From contig AUXH01000458.1 of NCBI GenBank assembly GCA_000482145.1, positions 1-15,665 of the forward strand: DNA of 15,665 nucleotides, given 5' to 3'. A program made the translations under genes and the position numbers. Shown in pieces: positions 6,456 through 14,150 of the stretch. The stretch comes from Strigomonas culicis (lineage: Eukaryota; Euglenozoa; Kinetoplastea; Trypanosomatida; Trypanosomatidae). The notes below the pieces were generated by a model. It searched no databases. It had not been told where the DNA came from and saw nothing but the letters and a program-made list of their open reading frames with translations. Position 1 is the stretch's first letter. Each line of letters opens with the position of its first letter.

Positions 6456-9317
6456 CTAGGACCGCATGTTGCTAAGGGAAGAAAAGCTGCCGTTCTTCAT
6501 GAGCACCGGTGTGAGCCCGTAGTCGCCGAGGTCGGGGTACGCGCTCGTGCGCGGGTCTCCGATGCAGCGGCTGTCAAAGACGTACACGGCGACGAGGAAG
6601 CTGTCGAAGGAGATCTCGTCCTTCCCGGTGGCCGGCGCGTGGTCCTTCAGGAACTGGAAGATGGCCTGCTTCTGCTGCTGCGACAGCTGCTTCCGCATGC
6701 CGCGGCCGATCTGCGCCATGCCGGCCATGAAGCGCTCCTCCGTGAGCACCTTGTCTTTCGCGGAGACCTTGAAGAGCGATGCGAGCTGCGTGCGGCCCTG
6801 AATCACAATGTTCTGCAGCTGCTCCATCGCGTCCGCGTCCCACCGCAGCGGGTCCGGCCTCTGGTTCGCGACGAGCTGCAGATTCTTCACAAAATCGGGC
6901 CCGCAGATGGACGCCTTCTCATCCGTGTCGAAGAAGCGGAAGAGCTGGAAGATCTGTGTGTCGCTCATCGTGTAGTCGATCGCGCGCAGGACGGAGCAGA
7001 ACTCGTTGTACGTCACCACGTCCTTGCTGAAGGCGGCGCCGACCATCTGCGAGCGGTGGTTCGCACGCTGCTGCTGCAGCAGCCGGGAGCACACGCTCTG
7101 CTTCCACGGCTCGAGCCAGAGGCTCTGCAGCATGTTGTGGAAGTGGCCGAGGAAGGAGGCGTAGCGGATGCGCGAGCTGCTATCCACCTCGACGAAGTAG
7201 CCCCGCAGGAAGTACCACGGCAGGTTGAGGTTCAGCACGTTGCGCATCGACTCCACCCACTCGATCATCCACACGGAGCCCTTGTTGGTGCGGTCGAGCT
7301 TGCAGAAGTATGCCATGAGCCGGTGGCGCCGCTGGTAGATGCGCTCGCGCAGCTCGCGCAGTATGTCGTCCTTCGTGCGCTTGCGCATCAGCAGCCGCTG
7401 GCCGGTGCTCATGAAGTTGCTAAAGCTGCGGTTGTTGAGGTTGCCGAAGGTGGCCGTCGTCGCGAGCGCGAAGCTGTCCTGCAGATTCACCACCTGCGGG
7501 TCCTCGTACTCGTCGTCGAAGATCTGATAGGTGTGGTAGGACGGTTCCGTGAGGTCGCCGATGAAGATGCACGTCGCGCCGAAGTTGGAGTCCGGCCCGT
7601 CGTAGTTGCTCGCGCTGAAGACCGTGATGAGCTTCTTGTTGTGGAACTCCTCGTACCCGCTGAGGCACTCCTCATGCGAGCGCACAACGAGCGTCATGTC
7701 GTTGTTCTTCAAGAACTCCTCCGTGACGTCGCGGCCAAACTCGACGCCGGCGCCGCGCTGGCTCTCGCGCCAGCCGGTGATATCTTCGACCGGGTCCGAC
7801 CACAGCATGTCCTGGAAAATCTCGTCCTCCTCCGGCTGCGTGTAGTTCGGCATCGGCACCTGCCGGAAGCGCTGGATGCGGCCCATGTCGTGGAGCGTGA
7901 CGCCCTTGCGCCGCGGCAGCCCGCCGTGCACGACGAAGACGCTGTTCGACAGCACCGTCGCGAGCGGCAGCGCGCAGAAACAGCGCTGGATGAGCCGGAA
8001 CACGTTGCGGTCGTACTTGGTGCTCACCTCCACATCGAAGCCGTACTCGTCGTTCATGTAGTCGCACTCGTGGTTGCCGCGGTTCAGCGTCACGTACTTG
8101 GGGCACGCGAGCAGCAGCGCGAAGAGCACGAGGATGACCTCGACCCCGCACGCCCCGCGGTCGACGAAGTCGCCGTTGAAGACGTAGTAGTTGCTCTCGC
8201 TCGGCATGCCGCTCTCGGAGAGGATGTGCAGCAGGTCGGCGATCTGGCCGTGCAGGTCGCCGACGACGATGACTTTGCAGCCCTGCGTCACGCGCCCGTT
8301 CTCGACGCGCGCGCCGATCGGCGGCGACACCCGTACAACGTTCGGCATCGTGTTGAGGAGGTTCAGCGCGTCGGTGAAGACGCGCCACGCGGCGGGGTAC
8401 GGCAGCAGCACGTTGTTGCGCAGGTCCTTCAGCATCCGCTCCACGTGCTCGAGCGTGATGGGCACGTTGCTGTTCGTGGGAAAGTAGTGCGACGAGGTCG
8501 CCGGCGCGACGACGGGCGCCTGCAGCACGGAGCGCGACCGCTTCGGCGCGAGCACGTGGGAGTCATTCACCTTGTCGTGCGCCTTGAAGATGGCGAAGCC
8601 CTCCTTCTTCAGGTCCATCTCCTTGTAGACGGCGCGGAAGATGGTTTCCTCGATCGTCGCCTTGCACTTGAGCCAGCGCCAGAGCAGCTGAATGCGCGCG
8701 ACGTTGAAGTTCGCGGTGCCGCTGTTCGTCGGGTTGCCCGCCACCGCGTGGTACTTGTGCATGAGCGTCTCCGTCGCGAAGGGGCCGTTCACGATCTGCG
8801 TCTTCTCCAGCAGCTGCTTCGCGCACCACTTGTGGATGCGCGTGATGCAGACCTCGCCGCAGTGCGCGCACGCCTTGGGCTGGCAGCTGTCTCGGTGTAC
8901 CTGCATGTCCACCGCGAGGATCTCGACGCCGCACTTGGGGCAGATCGCCTTCTGCCGCCGGCCGCACTCCTCCAGGTGCTTCTGCAGGTCGCCCTGCCGC
9001 ACGATCTGCCGGCACCAGCTGTTCCAGCAGGTCACCTCGCGCTCGTCACACATGACCGTGTGCGCGTTGTAGTCCTTCTCTGGGATGCGTTGGTGGCAGA
9101 AGTGGCACGTCGGACACTTGCTCTCCGCCGCGGCAGCGCCGCTGTCCGCCGCGGCGGGGCCCTTCGCAGACTTCGCCGTCGCCGCCGCCGCGCCGGACTT
9201 GGACGTGCCGGCGCCGCTCGCCTTAGCGCCACTGGCCCTCGAGCCCGTCTTGCTAGAGCCCCTACCCAGTGTGGACTTGCCGGACACGGGGCTTTCTTTG
9301 GAGGAGTCGCACCCCAT
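6456..9317 (-). CDS. PPEF: PPEF-type Ser/Thr protein phosphatase, acylated, with TRAF-like zinc fingers
   Basis: The ATG at 9317-9315 and TAG at 6458-6456 give 953 residues. The N-terminus MGCDSS has Gly2 for N-myristoylation and Cys3 for palmitoylation, which fixes the start and puts the protein on membranes. A Ser/Ala/Lys-rich linker (about 7-66) precedes four Cys/His fingers (71-165), an IQ-like motif (209-219) and a complete PPP catalytic domain: GDLHG 353-357, GDFVDRG 382-388, GNHE 414-417, HGG 464-466, LWSDP 505-509, RSHE 546-549 and ITVFSASNY 564-572. All metal-binding and phosphate-contact motifs look intact, so it should dephosphorylate Ser/Thr. The C-terminal part has EF-hand-like loops at 675-686 and 797-808, both poor calcium sites. 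Kinetoplastid PPEFs are known as dual-acylated proteins with degenerate EF-hands, matching this. It is a single gene, likely constitutively transcribed like its neighbours. Confidence 0.95.
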   Translation of the reverse strand: MGCDSSKESPVSGKSTLGRGSSKTGSRASGAKASGAGTSKSGAAAATAKSAKGPAAADSGAAAAESKCPTCHFCHQRIPEKDYNAHTVMCDEREVTCWNSWCRQIVRQGDLQKHLEECGRRQKAICPKCGVEILAVDMQVHRDSCQPKACAHCGEVCITRIHKWCAKQLLEKTQIVNGPFATETLMHKYHAVAGNPTNSGTANFNVARIQLLWRWLKCKATIEETIFRAVYKEMDLKKEGFAIFKAHDKVNDSHVLAPKRSRSVLQAPVVAPATSSHYFPTNSNVPITLEHVERMLKDLRNNVLLPYPAAWRVFTDALNLLNTMPNVVRVSPPIGARVENGRVTQGCKVIVVGDLHGQIADLLHILSESGMPSESNYYVFNGDFVDRGACGVEVILVLFALLLACPKYVTLNRGNHECDYMNDEYGFDVEVSTKYDRNVFRLIQRCFCALPLATVLSNSVFVVHGGLPRRKGVTLHDMGRIQRFRQVPMPNYTQPEEDEIFQDMLWSDPVEDITGWRESQRGAGVEFGRDVTEEFLKNNDMTLVVRSHEECLSGYEEFHNKKLITVFSASNYDGPDSNFGATCIFIGDLTEPSYHTYQIFDDEYEDPQVVNLQDSFALATTATFGNLNNRSFSNFMSTGQRLLMRKRTKDDILRELRERIYQRRHRLMAYFCKLDRTNKGSVWMIEWVESMRNVLNLNLPWYFLRGYFVEVDSSSRIRYASFLGHFHNMLQSLWLEPWKQSVCSRLLQQQRANHRSQMVGAAFSKDVVTYNEFCSVLRAIDYTMSDTQIFQLFRFFDTDEKASICGPDFVKNLQLVANQRPDPLRWDADAMEQLQNIVIQGRTQLASLFKVSAKDKVLTEERFMAGMAQIGRGMRKQLSQQQKQAIFQFLKDHAPATGKDEISFDSFLVAVYVFDSRCIGDPRTSAYPDLGDYGLTPVLMKNGSFSSLSNMRS

Positions 9318-9352
9318 GTGGAAGAGAGAAGGGAGAAGCGGAAGGGGTGGGA
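9318..9352 (-). promoter_or_regulatory. Pyrimidine tract abutting the PPEF start codon
   Basis: The minus strand is CT-rich from 9352 down to the ATG at 9317, and no AG lies between this tract and the ATG. The first AG after the tract is inside the coding region. The AG just before the tract (GGCAG, near 9354-9355) or one near 9398-9399 after a T-rich stretch may be the acceptor instead. The assignment is uncertain. Confidence 0.3.
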
Positions 9353-9785
9353 CTGCCGGTGCTACTAATAGATGTGTCTCTTCGTGAGAATGTTAACGCT
9401 CGAACGGGAGGTAAACAAACAAAGAAATGAAGCGCGTAATAACAATACAGAAAAAGCTTGTGAATAACTGTACTTTGAATATACTAAGATGAGAGTAAAA
9501 GAAAGTGCTTATAATTCTTCTTCTTGATGGCTGCTTTGAGAAACAGTAGATAAGAAACAAAGAAAGAAAAACGAGAGAAAGAGGAAAGAGTGAGAGAAAG
9601 ACATACACATGGTAGAGTAGGTATTGGATGTAGAAATAGTCAAATCCTTCACAAGGAATGAAACGAAGATGCTGCCTTCATATAAAACAAAAAGTTTGTT
9701 ATTAGTAATTGTTTTCTTTTTCAATGCCAAGCGTTTGTACGCTAATAAGGTTAGTGTTTGCTGTGAAGCCTGCAAAAATGCACGA

Positions 9786-9788
<3 letters not shown>

Positions 9789-9825
<37 letters not shown>
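9789..9825. repeat. TG dinucleotide microsatellite
   Basis: About 18 perfect TG units followed by imperfect TG/TC/TA steps to about 9838. It lies in the spacer and does not touch a coding region. Confidence 0.95.
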
Positions 9826-9826
<1 letters not shown>

Positions 9827-10403
9827 TGTGTATCTGTGCATGGGTATTAATTAGCATAAAAGTAGGTGCACCGCTGTGAAGAGGGAGATTATAATTGAAA
9901 AGAGAGAGACCGAAAAACACTCTGTTCATCGATTTCTGATTCACATATTCACAAGCGAGCGTTCATTTTGTTAGTTGTCAGTTAATAGATTATTATTTTC
10001 ATTATTATTTATTTCAATTGTTTTCGTCACTAGTGAAAAAAAAAAAACTTAACACATCGTGTAAAGGGTAAATCCGATTTGCGATGTGAAGCGTGAGAAA
10101 GATACCTCCCCAAAAAAAAAAAACTCAATAAGTCCGCATCGTGACGGAGTCATCGGGTGGTAGATTAGGTCGATCTTTTGAACTTTAAAGAAACTGCTTT
10201 CTCCCCATACAGAGAGAAAGAAATACAGATTAATCTGTGAACACGGCAGTAATCTTTCAGTACCTTTCTCATCTCTTCATCCCATCCGTATCGATTCCTC
10301 CAAAGAAAAACAAAAAAAGGAAAGGGGCAGAGGGAAAAAAATAGAGACTATTTGTAAAGAGTTGACAATGTGCGTCCTAGAGCACGTTATGCTTCCTCAC
10401 CCC

Positions 10404-11759
10404 TTACACACACCCAATTGTCTCCCCAGTGCCCAAATTCCTTTTTTCGAAGCGCAACGCACACTCCCGCAGAAACTCTTCCGTAAACAAGCACGGTGAA
10501 GCACCACGACGCAGAACATGATGTACAATATTCTGCAGATAGGTTCTTGTGAATGGATTACGCTTCTTGGCGTACACGCGTTGGACCCGCTCCCTGGTCG
10601 TGGTCTCGGTAATATTCACCGTGCACATGGAGACCGATATGGGTGTGATCAACCCAGAAAAGAACAGGAAGGACAAGAACAAGATAACGCTCAACAACTG
10701 CTGTAGTGGACTCAGTTTTTCGCGGTGATAGATCCAGGACACCAGCATGGTCATCGTGGGAACAATGCAGCCCAAGGCGGACATGGCGACGAAAAAGATA
10801 AAAACCTCCACATTACGACGGCCGACGCAGGTGCCGATCATGGAGCAGTGGTGGTCATGATCGTAGCAGCACAGGCCGCACAGGTAGCAGTGCGCGGCGC
10901 GCACCGGGCGGTGCATCTCGCAGGTCGCACACCACTTGCGCTCCATGGGCACGCCGTTGACGCTCTCCCACAAACTCTCCTTATGCTTTTTCTCAATCTC
11001 TCGCAGTGTCAGCTCCCCACCGCCCCGGCCGTCGCCGTCCATGTAACTGGGGCGGACGTAGCCTGGGTCCGAGTACACCAGGTGAAACAGAAGCGTGAAA
11101 AAAAGGATAACTAAACCCCATTGCAGCGCCAGCCACTTGTAAATCCAGTTTTCGCCCATGGCGTAGCAAAACAAGTTGAAGCACACGAAGGACCAAAAAA
11201 CATAAGTGATGGGTGCGGCGTACGATGTGGACGTGCTCGGTGCACAGAACGTGCGATACCCTAGCAGCGGAATGCGCTTTCTAAAAAGGCGCACATGACC
11301 GATCTTCGCATCCGGGTTCCGACCGAACACCATGTACTCAATACAGTACGTGACCGGGAAGAGGAAAGAGAAGCGCTGACACACCGCCTTCATGCGCTGC
11401 TCTTGGAGTGCCTGGTGCGTCTCGCCCGACATGTCCACAGGCATCGTTTTTTGCCTTTCCTTTTTCACGTCACTGATATACACCGATATCTGCGATGCCG
11501 CACTGCCGCCACTTGCCAACACGACATCCTCCGAGTACAGCACGGCGTCCTCCGGCGCGTCTGCCGCGCTGGAGACACGACCGGGGTCGCCGGGTGGCAG
11601 CGCCGCGGCAGGGTGGCGCAGGTCGATCAGCGCCTTGCACGAGGCACAGGTCACACCATACGTCGCCGTGCTTTGGCATTCAAAGTCGATATTGCCACAG
11701 CAGAACGGGCATGTGACAGTGTAGCGCTGTCCAATGCACGGCTTCCTCGAGGGTGTCAT
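10404..11759 (-). CDS. DHHC-type protein S-palmitoyltransferase
   Basis: The ATG at 11759-11757 and TAA at 10406-10404 give 451 residues. The enzyme transfers palmitate from acyl-CoA to cysteines of target proteins at membranes. The cysteine-rich domain (277-316) contains CATCEMHRPVRAAHCYLC and ends in the active site D302-H303-H304-C305. Other family marks are DPG at 231-233 after the second helix, TTRE at 387-390 (the TTxE motif), and NPF at 401-403 starting a PaCCT-like region. Four membrane helices are visible: about 182-200, 205-229, 317-340 and 354-378, two before and two after the catalytic loop, so the loop faces the cytosol. The first 45 residues carry two CxxC pairs (C17/C20, C38/C41), an extra zinc-ribbon-like module. 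The gene lies directly upstream, in transcription order, of the acylated phosphatase. The family is certain; the substrate is unknown. Confidence 0.95.
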   Translation of the reverse strand: MTPSRKPCIGQRYTVTCPFCCGNIDFECQSTATYGVTCASCKALIDLRHPAAALPPGDPGRVSSAADAPEDAVLYSEDVVLASGGSAASQISVYISDVKKERQKTMPVDMSGETHQALQEQRMKAVCQRFSFLFPVTYCIEYMVFGRNPDAKIGHVRLFRKRIPLLGYRTFCAPSTSTSYAAPITYVFWSFVCFNLFCYAMGENWIYKWLALQWGLVILFFTLLFHLVYSDPGYVRPSYMDGDGRGGGELTLREIEKKHKESLWESVNGVPMERKWCATCEMHRPVRAAHCYLCGLCCYDHDHHCSMIGTCVGRRNVEVFIFFVAMSALGCIVPTMTMLVSWIYHREKLSPLQQLLSVILFLSFLFFSGLITPISVSMCTVNITETTTRERVQRVYAKKRNPFTRTYLQNIVHHVLRRGASPCLFTEEFLRECALRFEKRNLGTGETIGCV

Positions 11760-11798
11760 CGGCGGTAAAAGAGGGGAGGAAAAAAAGGTACTTAATCT

Positions 11799-11837
11799 CT
11801 GAGAATGTGTGGTTTGAAAAAAAAAGAACCAGAAGAG
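11799..11837 (-). promoter_or_regulatory. Predicted trans-splice acceptor for the DHHC gene
   Basis: A minus-strand T-rich tract (plus A run 11817-11825) is followed by CATTCTCAG with its AG at 11800-11799, the first after the tract. The 5' UTR would be about 39 bases and is itself pyrimidine-rich. Confidence 0.65.
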
Positions 11838-11940
11838 CTCTGGAGGTGCAGTGTGTGGATGTGTGTCAAGTTAAAAGGTGCATCACAAAAGAAGCAAAAA
11901 AGCTTGAATGGAAAGCAGTCACTTCCCATTCACATTCGCC

Positions 11941-12096
11941 TTAGAGGCCCAAGCGCTCCTGCAGCTCAGCATAGGCCAGGCCGGCCACGCCTACAGGGGA
12001 ACACACAACTGCGCACGCAGCCACGGTGGAGCGTATAAAAGATGTTTCATGGTACCCTCGCAGATGAGGACAGTATATTATATAGATATCGGCGAT
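11941..12096 (-). pseudogene. Possible C-terminal gene remnant with hydrophobic segment
   Basis: A minus-strand frame is open from a TGA at 12099-12097 down to a TAA at 11943-11941 and contains no ATG. The last 30 or so codons (12033 down to 11944) read as RSTVAACAVVCSPVGV then AGLAYAELQERLGL: a hydrophobic segment and an amphipathic tail. This part is much more GC-rich than its surroundings, whereas the upstream codons are AT-rich and look non-coding. This is what the 3' end of a gene would look like after loss of its 5' part. It could instead be chance, or the 3' end of a small gene with an unusual start. I do not recognise a parent protein. Confidence 0.3.
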
Positions 12097-12499
12097 TCAA
12101 AATGGATGAAATCAGAGTTTTAGCGAGACCGGTACATTTCATTCCGCATGAGTGCTTTCATCATTGATACATTCGCAAGCAATGGAATACAATAAACTAC
12201 CCAACAAACGATTCTCTTTTATCATTCCCGCATGTAGCTTACCATAAAAGAAATTGCTAATTCGGACCCCAAAACAGAGAAGAGGGGGACCAAGCGAATG
12301 GATACTATTTACCGTGATACACACGCCACGATCGAGAATTAATTGTTCTCTTCGTCATTGCACTCCTTGCCCACTCCATCACTTCCGTTTTTCTCTCCGG
12401 CTCCAAAAAAAAAAGGAGATGAGAAGCAATAACGCTGATGCCAGCAGGGGAGGAGAAGGAAAAAAAGGCCTCTTCAACACCCCTCCCTCCCTCCACAAG

Positions 12500-12860
12500 G
12501 CTACAAAAACAAAAAGGTGATCATGAGACACACAGGCAGAAGGGGCATGCGATACTTACCTTCGCATCCGGCACCAGACAGACAGAAGAAAAGGGGCTGT
12601 TAGTAATAAAAGAAAAAAAAAGTGGCTTTCGCGATTTTTGATGCCGCACGGCGAAAAGAGAAGAAGGTCTTCAACTGTCCAAGCCAGTAAGGAGTATATA
12701 AAAAAAAGAAAATGTCCGTCCGCGTCACATGAAAAAAAAAAAACGAGGAAAGGAAAAAAGAAATCACAGAAAGAAAAAAAAGATAAAAGAAACAGTGAAT
12801 AAAAAGGGTAAGCAAGGCTGCTGTGACGGGACGGCGTCAGACAGAAAGATTCAAAAAAAA
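12500..12860. repeat. Diverged A-rich repeat, copy A
   Basis: This shares blocks with the later copies: GGTGATCATGAGACACACAG (12516-12535) against a similar stretch at 13527-13546, GCGATACTT at 12549-12557 against 13560-13568, the 22-base block 12634-12655 against 13978-13999 with one mismatch, AAATCACAGAAAGA at 12761-12774 against 13762 and 14090, and GGCGTCAGACA at 12832-12842 against 13824-13834. The blocks keep the same order. The nature of the repeat is unknown; it may be a degenerate retroposon. Confidence 0.6.
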
Positions 12861-13060
12861 AAATACCGGTTCTAGTCCGCTTACGTTGCTAGAGATGATA
12901 AGAAACTACGGCCCCTCCATACAGCTCGACGTGCTCAGCAGGCACTGTCTCTGAGCAGGCCTCCAAGGGAAGAGAGGCAGCCGCTCACCGCCACGCGGCG
13001 CGCAATGGACGAGGGGTTGCAGAGGAAAAGAGGCGGTGCTCGCACGCCGCAGCCGCCCCG

Positions 13061-13189
13061 CTAGTTCAGACCGCGCGTGTGCTGCACCACGTTGTGCGAC
13101 CGCACCTCCGCCTCCATCGCCGCGACCTCCGCCGCGTGCTTCTCCTGTGCAAACATGTCCTCGTCCTCCTCGCTCACACTACCGTCTCT
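13061..13189 (-). pseudogene. Short coding-like tail, possible gene remnant or micro-ORF
   Basis: A minus-strand frame runs from just after a TGA (13192-13190) to a TAG (13063-13061), 42 codons. It reads DGSVSEEDEDM, then FAQEKHAAEVAAMEAEV, then RSHNVVQHTRGLN. Third positions are almost all G or C from the Val codon (13177-13175) on, like the real genes here and unlike the A-rich flanks. The peptide is acidic and then helical, a plausible C-terminus. The only useful ATG (13156-13154) would give a 31-residue micro-protein. The upstream sequence is open in other frames but not this one, suggesting an ancient truncation or a frameshift. No parent family is recognised. Confidence 0.4.
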
Positions 13190-13509
13190 TCAGCCTCTCC
13201 AGACCACCAATGATCCCACTGCACACTCCCCATATGCAGTGTAACCGCTTTGCTCTCTTTACGCCTCTCGTACCCCTTGCGTCGCACACCATCTATTGCT
13301 CCGGACTCAGCACGGACGATCCTGTCTTTGTTTTTCTTTCATGTAGAGGGACAAAATGATCAGTGACTTTGTGACTAGAAAAGGTTTTGCTTGTACGTTG
13401 CAATGTACGATGTCGGTCAGAAAAAATCTATCCCCAAAAAAAAAGATGAAATGGAAGGAAAGAAAGAGCAGGGATACGACACAGTCTTTGTACAGGAAGA
13501 TATATGCAA

Positions 13510-13845
13510 CATAGAAACAAAAAGAAGGTGATTCTGATACCAACAGGCAGCAGGGTCACGCGATACTTCTATTCCCGCTGAAGACAACATATAGCGAATA
13601 AAAGGGATTGCTGGTGATAATAGGGAAGAAGAAAAACACTGGTACTCGCCACTGCTGCTGTTGTACGACAAAAAGAGCAAAATGGGGGTTTTAACTCCTC
13701 AAAACACTAAAAAAAAAGCCTGTCTGTATCAAAGAACAAAAAAAAAGAGAGAAAAAAACAGAAATCACACGAAAGAGAAAAAAGGGAAAAGAAAAAAACG
13801 AGTGTAAGCACGAGTGCTCGGACGGTGTCAGACAAAAAAGAGGGA
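13510..13845. repeat. Diverged A-rich repeat, copy B
   Basis: Aligned by eye with copy A at an offset of about 1.0 kb: AAGGTGATTCTGATACCAACAGGCAG (within 13525-13550) and CGCGATACTTCT match the start of copy A, and GAAATCACACGAAAGA (13761-13776) and GACGGTGTCAGACA (13821-13834) match its end. The middle part, with the gatgcc block, is missing or too diverged to see. Confidence 0.55.
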
Positions 13846-13894
13846 AGCATGGTGGCTTCGAACTGCTCGAGACAGTTAGGCACAATTAAGCAAG

Positions 13895-14150
13895 CAAGTG
13901 TCTCACACCGTAACAATAAAAGAAGAAAAGAGACGGATAGTAATAATAAAAGTATTTAAGAGAGGGGCGCTCTCGTAATTTTTGATGCCACACGGCGAAC
14001 GGGAAAAAAAAGGGTGCCTACTGGCTCAAAGTAATAAGAAAAATACAAACTGAATTGTTCGTCCGCATCAAACGGAGAAAAAAAAAACCGAATTCACACA
14101 AAAGAGAAAAGAGGGAAAACAAAAAAAAAGCGTAAATTGACAATAGTTAA
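13895..14150. repeat. Diverged A-rich repeat, copy C
   Basis: This resembles the middle and end of copy A: TAGTAATAATAAAAG (13939-13953), the block at 13978-13999 with one mismatch to copy A, CGTCCGCATCAAACGGAG (14060-14077), and AATTCACACAAAAGAGAAAA (14091-14110). It directly follows copy B at an offset of about 330 bases, so B and C may be tandem units. Confidence 0.55.

Larger units (their letters stand above)
9318..10403. other. AT-rich intergenic region between PPEF and the DHHC gene
   Basis: About 1.1 kb with no coding-like frame. It contains a long TG microsatellite (9789-9825) and A runs at 10036-10047 and 10111-10122. On the minus strand it is mainly 3' UTR of the DHHC messenger followed by the splicing region of PPEF. 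Confidence 0.7.

Noticed and set aside
6432..9368. Very long plus-strand open frame (978 codons) opposite the phosphatase gene
   Set aside because: It is the antisense shadow of a GC3-rich gene; its translation is Val/Arg/Ala/Leu-biased with no domain, while the minus frame has full PPP motifs.
12305..12496. Minus-strand 63-codon frame
   Set aside because: It begins with GTG, has no codon bias, and overlaps the A-rich repeat area.
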